DNA of 42,020 nt from assembly GCF_900115625.1 (NCBI RefSeq), contig NZ_FOXD01000028.1:1-42020 (forward strand). The letters are read 5' to 3'. Made by a program: the position numbers and the translations under genes. Below are positions 9,690 through 16,785 of this stretch, piece after piece. Under the pieces are notes generated by a model. That model was not told the DNA's origin. It searched no databases and saw nothing but the letters and a program-made list of their open reading frames with translations. How positions within the stretch are numbered: position 1 is the first letter of the stretch; each line of letters starts with the position of its first letter. This DNA comes from Salibacterium halotolerans. Lineage in GTDB: Bacteria; Bacillota; Bacilli; Bacillales; Marinococcaceae.

Positions 9690-9834
9690 TAGTTACGTTT
9701 AGCTGTTGGAAATGGCTGCAAACGTCATGTAGGAGGTGTCATGCAGCCAAAACCGGTAACATCGGACGCCCAAACGTCATCATGGGACATTCATAGTTAC
9801 GTTTAGGCCATCTCGAAAGCAGCTAAACGCAACC
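9690..9834. repeat. Repeated GTTACGTTTAG-type motifs in an intergenic region
   Basis: TAGTTACGTTTAG occurs at 9690-9702 and 9794-9806, and an inverted relative (GCAGCTAAACGCAAC, 9820-9834) lies close by. AAACGTCAT occurs twice between them. The 300-bp region between the terminator at 9660 and the ldh stop at 9968 has no credible gene. The repeats may be protein-binding sites or remains of a small mobile element. Confidence 0.45.
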
Positions 9835-9967
9835 ATGAGCAGTTCATACCTCCCTTTTTCATAAATAGGGACAGATAAACGTAGACAACTGCTCAAAATT
9901 TTCTCAGATTGCAATCATTGTGCCAATGGGGACACCGGACACTTTTCCTGATTTACAGGTAGTCCGT

Positions 9968-10894
9968 CTATGGAAGGGCGTGCTTTGTTTCCCGCATGGT
10001 TCGCACGGAATGGGCAAACTGCCGCGTTTCTGTTTCATCGAGAGGGAGGTCCATCACGCTGCGGATGCCGGTCCGGCCGACAACGGCGGGGACACCGATG
10101 TAGATGCCGCTTTCCCGGTATTCACCGTTCAGACGGGCAGACACAGGAAGCACCGCGTTTTCGTCGCGAACAACAGCTCTAGAAATCCGGGCGAGTGACA
10201 TACCGATGCCAAAATGCGTCGACCCTTTCTGCTGAATGATGTCGTAGGCGGCCGACTGCACGCGTTGAAAAATCGTATCCAGTTCCTGCGCAGGCGCTAT
10301 CGACCGGATGTCTTTCATGCCGGCGGACGCCATGCTCCAGACTGGGAGAGATGTATCGCCGTGCTCGCCGATGACCCAGGCCTGTATATCCTGCGCATCA
10401 ATCTGAAAGGCTTCACTTAAAGCCGATTGCAGCCGGGCGGAATCAAGAACAGTGCCGGAGCCGATCACTCTTTCTGCCGGAAGACCTGATACCTGCTGGG
10501 TGATGTCGGTTAAAATATCGACTGGGTTGGCCGCCACAATAATTAGGCCGTCAAAACCAACTGCCATGACTTCGGTTATGATACGTTCAAAGATGTCCGC
10601 GTTTTTCGTAAGCAGATCCAGCCGCATTTCACCGGGTTTCTGTGCCAGTCCGGCAGTAATCACAACAAGTTCTGCTTCGCTGCAATCCTCATAGCCGCCG
10701 CTTCGGATTGTCACGGGCGACGGGGCAAACGGCACGGCATCGCGGAGATCGCGCGCTTCGCCTTCCGCTTTTTCCTTATTCACATCAATGAGTACAATCT
10801 CACCGGTCAGCCCCTGCTGCAACAGCGCATAGGCATAACTGCATCCAACAGCACCTGCTCCGATGATGACGATCCGGTTGGTAGTGGGTATCAT
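9968..10894 (-). CDS. ldh: L-lactate dehydrogenase
   Basis: The enzyme reduces pyruvate to L-lactate with NADH in the cytosol, regenerating NAD+ when respiration is limited. The 308-residue protein starts at ATG 10894 with TAGGAGAT before it; an earlier in-frame ATG at 10912 lies upstream of that ribosome-binding site. Visible motifs are the Rossmann fingerprint GAGAVGCSYA, the substrate loop GEMRLDLLTKN, ANPVD, GSGTVLDSARL (LDH-like rather than malate dehydrogenase) and the active-site EHGDTSLPVW with catalytic His. Two Rex-type operators lie just upstream, so it is probably repressed at low NADH/NAD+. It is a single-gene unit. Confidence 0.95.
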   Translation of the reverse strand: MIPTTNRIVIIGAGAVGCSYAYALLQQGLTGEIVLIDVNKEKAEGEARDLRDAVPFAPSPVTIRSGGYEDCSEAELVVITAGLAQKPGEMRLDLLTKNADIFERIITEVMAVGFDGLIIVAANPVDILTDITQQVSGLPAERVIGSGTVLDSARLQSALSEAFQIDAQDIQAWVIGEHGDTSLPVWSMASAGMKDIRSIAPAQELDTIFQRVQSAAYDIIQQKGSTHFGIGMSLARISRAVVRDENAVLPVSARLNGEYRESGIYIGVPAVVGRTGIRSVMDLPLDETETRQFAHSVRTMRETKHALP

Positions 10895-10911
10895 ATTTTT
10901 ATCTCCTAACA

Positions 10912-10927
10912 TGTGAATTATTTCACA
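10912..10927. promoter_or_regulatory. Rex operator 1 (ldh)
   Basis: TGTGAATTATTTCACA fits the Gram-positive Rex consensus TTGTGAAnnnnTTCACAA, with perfect GTGAA/TTCAC arms. It lies directly upstream of the ldh ribosome-binding site, overlapping the likely transcription start. Confidence 0.75.
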
Positions 10928-10945
10928 TACAATGATAACATAATA

Positions 10946-10962
10946 CGTGAATTATTTCACAA
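10946..10962. promoter_or_regulatory. Rex operator 2 (ldh)
   Basis: CGTGAATTATTTCACAA carries the same 14-bp core as operator 1. The two centres are 34 bp apart, about three helical turns, so two Rex dimers could bind the same DNA face and bracket the ldh promoter. Confidence 0.75.
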
Positions 10963-10999
10963 CCGAAAGAATGAATGTTTTGTGACACAAAAACTTCCC

Positions 11000-11025
11000 G
11001 TTTAAAAAACAGTCTCACAGGTAAA
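11000..11025 (+). promoter_or_regulatory. Possible sigma-B promoter
   Basis: GTTTAA at 11000-11005, a 14-bp spacer and GGTAAA at 11020-11025 resemble the general-stress sigma-B pattern (GTTTAA - 13 to 15 bp - GGGTAT-like). It would drive the small gene at 11112 and perhaps ferritin, a common stress-regulon member. Confidence 0.4.
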
Positions 11026-11111
11026 AGTATGGTAAGCATAGGGGAAGACACCTCGCAGCTGGTGAAGGGGATCAAGGCATTTCATAAAGCCGCATCGAAA
11101 GGAGCATCACC

Positions 11112-11270
11112 ATGTCACTGAGAGACGACATCCACGCCTTGATTGACAGTCTGCCGGAAGAAAGTTTGGTGGAAGTGTACAATACCCTCTGGGAGTACAG
11201 GGAAGAAGAGGAGAAAGAAATTCATGAAGAAGCCAAAAAGGAAGTGCAGGCAGATAGGAGCCGGGACTGA
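11112..11270 (+). CDS. Small acidic helical protein, unknown
   Basis: The protein is 52 residues from ATG 11112 with a strong GAAAGGAG site. It starts MSLRDDIHALIDSLPEESL and ends with a highly charged helix (YREEEEKEIHEEAKKEV). The N-terminal pattern of a helix, then LPEE, then a helix is like short antitoxin-type or DUF2281-like proteins, but no toxin partner follows. It precedes ferritin by 100 bp. Confidence 0.6.
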   Translation: MSLRDDIHALIDSLPEESLVEVYNTLWEYREEEEKEIHEEAKKEVQADRSRD

Positions 11271-11370
11271 CTGTTGCCGCGCCCGGAACGGATGAATATA
11301 CACAACGGTTTAAACATGCTAATATTTTAGTTGGAGATAATAGTAGAAACATAGAAAGGCGGGATATGAC

Positions 11371-11880
11371 ATGTTCAGTGAAAAATTAAAAGAAGGTTTA
11401 ATTGAGCAGATGAATTACGAGTTTTATTCAGCCCATGCATATATGGCGGCAGCGGCTTACTGCTCCGCGGAAAGCCTGGACGGGTTCGCAAATTTCTTTC
11501 TCGTGCAGGCCGAAGAGGAACGTTTCCACGGCATGAAATTCTATCATTTTCTGAATGACATGGGTGCCCGTGCGTCTTTCCACGGATTCAGCGAGCCGAA
11601 TAATGATTTTTCCTCCGTTCTCGATACATTTGAAAAAGGAATGCAGCAGGAGCAGGACGTCACCCAGCGTATCTATAAACTGGCGGACATGGCGCTGGAT
11701 GAGCGCGAGCACGCGACGATGAACTTTTTGAACTGGTTCATTGAAGAACAGATCGAAGAAGAATCGCTGTTTGACGACTTGATTCAGAAACTGAAACGCA
11801 TCAACAGTGACAGCAACGCGTTTTTCATGCTCGAAGAAGAACTCGGCAAGCGTAAATTCAACGCATCCGAAGAGGAGTAA
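11371..11880 (+). CDS. Ferritin (non-heme, FtnA type)
   Basis: The 169-residue protein oxidises Fe(II) and stores Fe(III) mineral inside a 24-mer shell. The four-helix ferritin domain covers residues about 5-145. Ferroxidase ligands are visible: Glu in MNYEFYSAHAYM, the EEERFHGMKF motif (Glu and His), DEREHATMNFLNWFIEEQIEEE for the C-helix and D-helix ligands. It lacks the heme-binding features of bacterioferritin. A good AGAAAGGCGG site lies before ATG 11371. GTTTAA at 11308 hints at stress control, but no matching -10 box is clear. Confidence 0.93.
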   Translation: MFSEKLKEGLIEQMNYEFYSAHAYMAAAAYCSAESLDGFANFFLVQAEEERFHGMKFYHFLNDMGARASFHGFSEPNNDFSSVLDTFEKGMQQEQDVTQRIYKLADMALDEREHATMNFLNWFIEEQIEEESLFDDLIQKLKRINSDSNAFFMLEEELGKRKFNASEEE

Positions 11881-12005
11881 GGCGCGGGTGGATCATCGCG
11901 TCGGACAGCACCCGGCATCAATCACATTACGTCCCTTATGTCCGGCGGTCCCGCTGTTCTCCGATGTTTCCTGATGATACACTAAAGAAAAAAGGAGACA
12001 CCGCC

Positions 12006-12227
12006 ATGGCTGACATAAACTATGAAGTTGTGGAACATATCGGCGTTCTGTCTGAATCGCCGAAAGGATGGACGAAAGAGTTGAACCGGGTGAGCTGGAA
12101 CGACCGCGAACCGAAATATGACCTGCGGGACTGGGCGCCCGGCCGGGAGAAAATGGGCAAAGGCGTTACGCTCAGTACCGAAGAGATCGCACAGCTCAAA
12201 GAAGTGCTGCAGCATATGTCGTCCTAA
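12006..12227 (+). CDS. PC4/YdbC-family single-stranded DNA-binding protein
   Basis: The protein is 73 residues from ATG 12006 (AAAAGGAGACACC site); the longer frame from 11964 has none. It matches the bacterial YdbC type of the transcriptional coactivator p15 (PC4) family: a four-stranded sheet (YEVVEHIGVLSE, KELNRVSWND, KYDLRDWAPG) followed by the helix TEEIAQLKEVLQHM. Family members bind single-stranded DNA as dimers. It has its own terminator. Confidence 0.85.
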   Translation: MADINYEVVEHIGVLSESPKGWTKELNRVSWNDREPKYDLRDWAPGREKMGKGVTLSTEEIAQLKEVLQHMSS

Positions 12228-12234
12228 ACCAAGC

Positions 12235-12267
12235 AACTCCGTTTCCAACAAGGAAGCGGAGTTTTTT
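12235..12267 (+). terminator. Intrinsic terminator
   Basis: AACTCCGTTTCC (12235-12246) pairs with GGAAGCGGAGTT (12252-12263, one G-U pair), followed by T residues. Its stem is nearly identical to the terminator at 13233-13267. Confidence 0.8.
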
Positions 12268-12303
12268 ACGTTGGATCAGGATTACTCCTTCTTACTTCTC
12301 TTT

Positions 12304-12483
12304 TTAATGCTCCAATAATTGCTCCAGCGGAACTGTTAATTCTTCATCCGGGTATTCGAGGGAATAAATACGTGCGGTCCGTCCGTCTTCTGCGACATGC
12401 TGGATGTAGACAGGCGTACCGTCATAGGTGACATCCGCCATAACCGGGGAATCGGCGATATCACGGGCGCGTAACACATCCAC
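12304..12483 (-). CDS. sspH: H-type small acid-soluble spore protein
   Basis: The protein is 59 residues, the family's usual length, when started at the GTG at 12483, which follows AAAGGAGGTGATG; the longer frame to 12555 is not needed. The sequence has the SspH pattern: RARDIADSP, VTYDGTPVYIQHV and TARIYSLEYPDEEL. Minor SASPs of this class are made in the forespore under sigma-G. A fitting sigma-G/F promoter lies at 12510-12539. It is convergent with the PC4-like gene. Confidence 0.9.
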   Translation of the reverse strand: MDVLRARDIADSPVMADVTYDGTPVYIQHVAEDGRTARIYSLEYPDEELTVPLEQLLEH

Positions 12484-12509
12484 GGTGTCATCACCTCCTT
12501 TTACGCAGA

Positions 12510-12539
12510 TAGTATAACGATCCGTGGACGGTCTTATAC
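12510..12539 (-). promoter_or_regulatory. Sigma-G/sigma-F promoter of sspH
   Basis: On the minus strand GTATA (12539-12535) is followed after 18 bp by TATACTA (12516-12510). This fits the forespore consensus GHATR - 18 bp - CATWHTA with one mismatch, as expected for an SASP gene. Confidence 0.65.
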
Positions 12540-12670
12540 GTTTCCAACCTTCCACAGCCGGCTTGATGTAACATCCCGCAACAATAAAGCCGCGATTATG
12601 ATTTTATTTTAAAAAGTTGACCAAAACAGCCGATGATAAGAGTAAGAAGTGGATAAGGGGAAGGATAACG

Positions 12671-13228
12671 ATGAAGTTTCAGAATATATTTCAGAAAAAA
12701 AAGAAAGATCCGCGCCGGAGCATGATGAAAGAAATCGAAGACGACCTGCAGAAGCTCCCGTATTCGATACAGTGTGTGGACAATATTTCCGTGCACGGCG
12801 CGGCATTGATTGATAAGGTGATCCTCTCTCCGTGCGGTATATATATCATAAACCAGCTTACAGATTCTGGTCATGTCCAGGCGGATATGGAAGAAGAAAC
12901 ATGGTATATTAATGAAACGAGCAGGATATGCAACCCGTTCTTCAAATTGAAGGAGTGGAAGCAAGCGGTGGCGTCCGGCTTACCTGCACATTATCATGAC
13001 TACCTTATTTGTATTGCTGCTTTTTCTTCCCCGTCCACCTTTGACACGGACCCGGTTTGGCGGAAAAGCAGTTCCAGTCGGATTGTAATCCATCATAAAG
13101 AGATGGCCGAATACATGCAGCGACATATGTTTATCAGCCGTTTTCAGCAGAAAAGACCATTACTGGATGAAAAAAACCTCACAGCATTGCACGATATCTT
13201 AACATCTTCTCCGGCCGGACAGCGTTAA
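12671..13228 (+). CDS. NERD-like domain protein
   Basis: The protein is 185 residues from ATG 12671 (GGGAAGGA site). After a lysine-rich N-terminus, residues about 25-120 resemble the nuclease-related NERD fold: EDDLQKLPYSIQCVDNISVHG, then ALIDKVILSPCGIYIINQL (the beta hairpin with the conserved Asp of restriction-like folds), and a charged EEETWY segment. The C-terminal 70 residues are less conserved. There is no signal peptide or TM segment. NERD domains occur in nuclease-like proteins of largely unknown role; activity here is not demonstrated by sequence. Confidence 0.65.
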   Translation: MKFQNIFQKKKKDPRRSMMKEIEDDLQKLPYSIQCVDNISVHGAALIDKVILSPCGIYIINQLTDSGHVQADMEEETWYINETSRICNPFFKLKEWKQAVASGLPAHYHDYLICIAAFSSPSTFDTDPVWRKSSSSRIVIHHKEMAEYMQRHMFISRFQQKRPLLDEKNLTALHDILTSSPAGQR

Positions 13229-13232
13229 AAAA

Positions 13233-13267
13233 TCTCCGTTTCCAAGCAGGAAGCGGAGGCTTTTTTT
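13233..13267 (+). terminator. Intrinsic terminator
   Basis: CTCCGTTTCC (13234-13243) pairs with GGAAGCGGAG (13249-13258), followed by seven T residues. It lies immediately after the NERD-like gene. Confidence 0.85.
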
Positions 13268-13321
13268 AATGTCGTGTTTTCATGGTACAATAAACCATCA
13301 AAAAAAGAGGAGGTTCCCTGT

Positions 13322-13555
13322 ATGTCGGAATCAATGGAAGCGAACTGGGAATACCTGCTGAACATCACGAGGACGATGACGAGCATACATGATATTCAGG
13401 ATGTGTTATCCACCATCACAGAAGCTGCTTTCAAGCTGATGATAAACAGTGATACTGTCATTTTATATCTATATGATGAAACAACAGAACATCTCCATTT
13501 TGTTGAAGGACTTGGAGTGAAAAAAGATGCCTTGGGGAAAGTTGCTTTTACATAA
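13322..13555 (+). pseudogene. Truncated GAF-domain protein
   Basis: From ATG 13322 (AGAGGAGG site) 77 residues are encoded. The N-terminal helix (LLNITRTMTSIHDIQDVLSTITEAA) and first strands (SDTVILYLYDETTEHLHFVEGLGV) are the first half of a GAF domain. The frame then stops at LGKVAFT, where GAF domains usually continue another 80 residues. In another frame the sequence goes on as HKTPIKAGNPLIKTGNPLV, containing a 21-bp tandem repeat, so a frameshift or deletion at about 13550 is likely. It may still be expressed as a stub, since promoter-proximal signals are intact. Confidence 0.6.
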
Positions 13556-13562
13556 GACGCCG

Positions 13563-13604
13563 ATAAAAGCAGGCAATCCGCTGATAAAGACAGGTAACCC
13601 GCTT
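13563..13604 (+). repeat. Two tandem 21-bp units after the GAF fragment
   Basis: ATAAAAGCAGGCAATCCGCTG... the two 21-bp units at 13563-13583 and 13584-13604 differ at few positions, and a partial third unit follows. They encode IKxGNPL twice in one frame. Confidence 0.6.
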
Positions 13605-13694
13605 GTAAAGGTATAGAAAATACTTCTGCAGGACGTGCGATCTTTTCGTAGAAGCTTCTTTCTCCAGCTTGGTCTGTTTTTCTTTTTCAAGAAA

Positions 13695-13723
13695 TCACGA
13701 AACCTAAGTCCCATCATACAATA
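13695..13723 (+). promoter_or_regulatory. Sigma-K promoter of the CgeB-like gene
   Basis: TCAC at 13695-13698, a 16-bp spacer and CATACAATA at 13715-13723 match the mother-cell sigma-K consensus (HMAC - 16/17 bp - CATAnnnTA) at every defined position. It lies 38 bp before the proposed start at 13761. Confidence 0.75.
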
Positions 13724-13760
13724 TAAAGAGGAAGTATGATGAAACAGGGGGGACGTTCTC

Positions 13761-14687
13761 ATTAGAATATTGTGGATTGCATATGACACGTCCCGTTTTG
13801 TTGATGATAATTTTTCTCTGTTGGAAAAAGAACTGGCAGCCGAACATGACTTGTATATTTGGAGAAAGCCCGGGCATATTCATTATATCCTGAAGCAGCT
13901 TCCTGAACCGCCGGATTTTATATTACTGCTGAATGACATTGGACAGAGGCTGTACCCCCGGGTGAAAGGACTTTCTACTACTAATATTCCCACGGGCCTG
14001 TTCGTGAATGACGTCCACCGCTTGTCTAAAATAAGAGATAATTATATAAGAAAGAACAACATTCCCTATATTTTTTCAGCTGTCCGGGACACGTTTCGAT
14101 CAGTTTATCCTGCTCATAAGCATAAGTTGGTGTGGTTTCCCCACTTTATTGATTCGGATCGTTTTGACGATTATCAGCAGGAAAAAAACATTGAATTGTT
14201 AATGATGGGGGCTGTCGATGATCATTATCCGCTCCGGCAGAAAATACGCGCTACGTACAACCATGACCATCGGTTTGTATACCACTCCCACCCGGGCTAC
14301 CATACCCTGTCCACAAAGGAGGAGAAAGACTATCTGATAGACAGAAAGTATGCGATGGAGTTGAATAAAGCAAAGCTGTTTTTTACGTGCCCCTCGATCT
14401 ATCATTATCCTGTTAAAAAATATTTTGAAGCCCTTGCCTGCCGTACGCTTCTGCTGGCACCGACATTCCCTGAATTAGAAGATCTTGGATTTATCCCCGG
14501 TTATCATTTTGTGGCGGTGGATGAAACGAATTTTAAGGAAAAAGCGGATTACTATCTGCGGGAGCAAAGCGAGAGAGAAATAATCAGCACGCAGGGATAT
14601 GAATTTGTCCATCAGTTTCATTCAAAGCATCAAAGAATGAAACAGTTAGTGACCAGCATGGAGAACATTATTCAGCAGCACATGTGA
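13761..14687 (+). CDS. CgeB-like spore glycosyltransferase, probable ATT start
   Basis: The protein has 308 residues, close to B. subtilis CgeB. The C-terminal half carries the CgeB/glycosyl-transferase GT-B pattern: VWFPHFIDSDRF, a strand-loop around LLMMGAVDDHYPLR, and the donor-site region NKAKLFFTCPSIYHYPVKKYFEALACRTLLLAP. The N-terminus aligns best if it begins (M)RILWIAYDTSRF, which requires ATT at 13761. A GGGGGG site lies 8 bp before that ATT, while the first conventional start, TTG 13770, is 17 bp from it, and the frame has no ATG/GTG upstream before a stop at 13740. CgeB is a late mother-cell protein of the spore crust; a good sigma-K promoter precedes this gene. Confidence 0.82.
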   Translation: MRILWIAYDTSRFVDDNFSLLEKELAAEHDLYIWRKPGHIHYILKQLPEPPDFILLLNDIGQRLYPRVKGLSTTNIPTGLFVNDVHRLSKIRDNYIRKNNIPYIFSAVRDTFRSVYPAHKHKLVWFPHFIDSDRFDDYQQEKNIELLMMGAVDDHYPLRQKIRATYNHDHRFVYHSHPGYHTLSTKEEKDYLIDRKYAMELNKAKLFFTCPSIYHYPVKKYFEALACRTLLLAPTFPELEDLGFIPGYHFVAVDETNFKEKADYYLREQSEREIISTQGYEFVHQFHSKHQRMKQLVTSMENIIQQHM

Positions 14688-14720
14688 CGAATTATATGGG
14701 ACCTAACCGTGCAGGAGGTG

Positions 14721-15398
14721 CTACGCTTTAACTTTAGCAGGCACTCCTGTAACGACAAGCCCGCTTTCTACATCTTTTGTTACGACGGCTCCGGCTCCGA
14801 CTACTGCGTTCTCTCCAATTTGGACGGCGGGAAGAAGCGATGCATTGTTTCCTATTTTGGCACCCTGCTTAATGCTGGGCCCGCGTAACGTATAGGCTTG
14901 GTTTCCCATATACTTATCATTGGACATGGAGACATTCGGACCGAGAAATACGTTGTTTTCTAAAATGGTGTCCCCGGTTACGTAAGCCTGCGTTTGAATG
15001 GTGCAGTTTTTTCCGATGCTGCTATTTCGTTCAACCACAGCTGATCTTCCAATTACCGTTTCATCTCCTACCAGTACATGTTCTCTAATACTGGCAAGAT
15101 CGCCGATAAACACATTTTCCCCGACAAGCGTACCGGCGTATATTGACACTAAGTGGCCGATTTTTGTGCCGTTTTTAATCGTTAAGGGATGAATGTTTTG
15201 AACATTATTCCTCATGGTCTCATTTCCTTCTGGATGGATTCCTATGACACAATTAGCACCGATTTTTACGTTATCTCCTATGGAGGTGCCGTTTAAGATC
15301 ACTGTGTTATGGCCGATAACCACATTGTTCCCGATCTCGACGTCTTTTTCGATCACTACATTTTTTCCGGTTTGCGCCTTGTTGGAATGATCAGACAT
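14721..15398 (-). CDS. Hexapeptide-repeat acyltransferase (WbpD-like N-acetyltransferase candidate)
   Basis: The protein is 225 residues, essentially all left-handed beta-helix: some twenty [LIV]-G-x4 turns from VEIGNNVVIGHNTVI to IGENAVVGAGAVVTKDV, closing with the typical GVPAKVKA end. Such trimeric enzymes transfer acetyl groups from acetyl-CoA to sugars. It lacks the N-terminal nucleotide-binding domain of NeuD/PglD enzymes, as in WbpD-type acetyltransferases acting on UDP-GlcNAc(3NH2)A. That assignment rests on the other four pathway genes in the window. RBS GAGGGGAG lies before ATG 15398. It shares the strand with the CotX-like gene upstream but is separated from it by a terminator. Confidence 0.8.
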   Translation of the reverse strand: MSDHSNKAQTGKNVVIEKDVEIGNNVVIGHNTVILNGTSIGDNVKIGANCVIGIHPEGNETMRNNVQNIHPLTIKNGTKIGHLVSIYAGTLVGENVFIGDLASIREHVLVGDETVIGRSAVVERNSSIGKNCTIQTQAYVTGDTILENNVFLGPNVSMSNDKYMGNQAYTLRGPSIKQGAKIGNNASLLPAVQIGENAVVGAGAVVTKDVESGLVVTGVPAKVKA

Positions 15399-15420
15399 AT
15401 GCGTATCTCCCCTCTACATG

Positions 15421-15447
15421 TTTTCTATGCCTCAAAGTGCTGTAAGT
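15421..15447 (-). promoter_or_regulatory. Probable sigma-K promoter of the acetyltransferase gene
   Basis: On the minus strand AC (15447-15446), a 16-bp spacer and CATAGAAAA (15429-15421) match sigma-K with one mismatch in the -10 element. It lies 22 bp before the start codon at 15398. Confidence 0.5.
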
Positions 15448-15457
15448 ACAGGAAGAT

Positions 15458-15489
15458 ACGCGAAACCGGAGAATATACCGGTTTCGCGT
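15458..15489 (-). terminator. Hairpin after the CotX-like gene
   Basis: ACGCGAAACCGG and CCGGTTTCGCGT pair perfectly over 12 bp around an 8-nt loop, 17 bp after the stop codon. The T tract is weak, so it could also stabilise the coat mRNA. Confidence 0.65.
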
Positions 15490-15506
15490 AATTGGTGCAG
15501 ATCATC

Positions 15507-16193
15507 TTAGAAGATATCCACGATTACTGCTATGGCTAATAGAAGCTGTAATAGCAGTTGAATGTTGAGGGCCAGCTGCGTATCGTCTGTCTCAATAGTG
15601 ACATCTCTGCTGTTCTCAATATACGTTTGCTGGTTCGTCACCTGCTTGATTTTCGAAGACTGTATCAATTCCTGTGTGAAATTGTCTGCTTTTGTGGTAT
15701 CGCCATCGAAGACGGTAATGGAAATGGTGATCAAAAGTGCTGCCTGCAGCCCTGCCTGCAAGTTTAAGGCACCTTTCGTATCGGCGGTTGACACTTTTAC
15801 GTCACAAGAGTCAATGACTTCGATATACTCATCAGACGCCTGCACGGTTTTGTTTGATTGTTCTGCTGACTGTGTTTCCCCGCCACTCCCGCAGGAAGGC
15901 GTGCCGCCGTGGGAACAGGATGGATCCAGCGCATTCCATTTTCTGTGGTACCTTCTATCCCGCTTTCTTTCTCTGTACCCGTCCCGGTCTTCGTAGTGAT
16001 CCCGGTCTCCGTAGTGATCCCGGTCCTCGTAGTAGTCTTGATCCTCGCAACACTGGTCCCGGTCCTCATACTGGTCTCGGTCTTTGTACTTATCCCGGTA
16101 CTTATCCCGGTACTTATCCTGGTACTTATCCCGGTCTTTATCTCTGTCCCACTTTCTGTATCTGTTTCGGTCTCTGTCTTTACATTTACTCAT
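15507..16193 (-). CDS. cotX: CotX/CotV-family spore crust protein with Tyr-rich repeat head
   Basis: The protein is 228 residues (AGGAGG site before the start). Residues about 1-83 are a low-complexity, highly charged head built from RDKY, YEDRD and HYGDRD repeats with twelve tyrosines. A short Cys/Gly/Ser linker follows (DPSCSHGGTPSCGSGG). Residues about 118-170 and 178-228 are two Coat_X domains: DSCDVKVSTADT with LQAGLQAALLI, and ENSRDVTIETDDT with LNIQLLLQLLL. CotX, CotV and CotW build the outermost crust layer of Bacillus spores and carry the surface glycans. A sigma-K promoter precedes it and a CotW-like gene lies just upstream on the same strand. Confidence 0.92.
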   Translation of the reverse strand: MSKCKDRDRNRYRKWDRDKDRDKYQDKYRDKYRDKYKDRDQYEDRDQCCEDQDYYEDRDHYGDRDHYEDRDGYRERKRDRRYHRKWNALDPSCSHGGTPSCGSGGETQSAEQSNKTVQASDEYIEVIDSCDVKVSTADTKGALNLQAGLQAALLITISITVFDGDTTKADNFTQELIQSSKIKQVTNQQTYIENSRDVTIETDDTQLALNIQLLLQLLLAIAVIVDIF

Positions 16194-16215
16194 TCTTTTA
16201 CCTCCTTTCTACTAC

Positions 16216-16243
16216 ACAATATGACGAAGAAATATACTGGTTT
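16216..16243 (-). promoter_or_regulatory. Sigma-K promoter of cotX
   Basis: On the minus strand AAAC (16243-16240), a 16-bp spacer and CATATTGT (16223-16216) match the sigma-K consensus. It lies 23 bp before the start codon, between the CotW-like gene and cotX, so cotX can be transcribed independently. Confidence 0.7.
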
Positions 16244-16282
16244 GGACAAACTACCTAATATATTCGTTTGTTTTTCTATCAT

Positions 16283-16486
16283 TTAGTTATTGTTGGAAGT
16301 CGTATTGCCCTCATCGGCGGCCTGCTGGTCTTCAAGAAATTGATTAACTTCACCTTGAATTTCCTGGATTATACTCTGCAATAACTCTCTATCTTCGTCT
16401 GAAACCTGTAAAGTGCCTGGATCTACATTGTATTTTCTCATCAGTTTTTTAACTAACATCTCTGTCAGTCGTGGGTTTTGCTGCAT
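16283..16486 (-). CDS. CotW-like spore crust protein
   Basis: The protein is 67 residues with a strong GGAGG site. The pattern LVKKLMRKYNV...VSDEDRELLQSIIQEIQGEVNQFLEDQ is like the central part of B. subtilis CotW (a helix ending KHGV, then VSDEEKEMLL and a long helix), although that protein is longer. The tail is Asn/Thr-rich. CotW works with CotX/CotV in crust assembly, and this gene sits 90 bp upstream of cotX on the same strand. Its promoter block (16539-16575) is shared with the DUF2642 gene pair at 29 kb. Confidence 0.65.
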   Translation of the reverse strand: MQQNPRLTEMLVKKLMRKYNVDPGTLQVSDEDRELLQSIIQEIQGEVNQFLEDQQAADEGNTTSNNN

Positions 16487-16538
16487 GTTTTTCCCTCCTT
16501 TATTCTTTTTCTATATACATCAAATGCAAAGCCTGCGT

Positions 16539-16575
16539 TATTGTATAGGGAGACTACTAACTCTTCCGCCTATTT
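16539..16575 (-). promoter_or_regulatory. Late mother-cell promoter block, copy A
   Basis: Read on the minus strand, this 37-nt block runs from AAATAGGCGGAA to CTATACAATA. It is identical to 28939-28975 except for one base. TATACAATA fits the sigma-K -10 (CATAnnnTA, one mismatch). No AC lies at -35, but ATAGGC there fits the core of the GerE site (TRGGY). It lies 53 bp before the CotW-like start codon. Confidence 0.65.
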
Positions 16576-16785
16576 TACGGGAAATACACTAACAACTAAT
16601 CAAAACTATTCGCCGCTGCCATAGAGTCTGCCGCTCTTTTGCATACATTTATTTTTCAAACATATCTTATATGTATAGGGGAACCTTGTTATAAACCGAT
16701 ACATATACAGGAAATACGGGGTCGAAAAAAGAAAAGTCAGCGGTGCAGAAGGTTTGGATGATAAGACATCAAGAGGAGGACAAAA

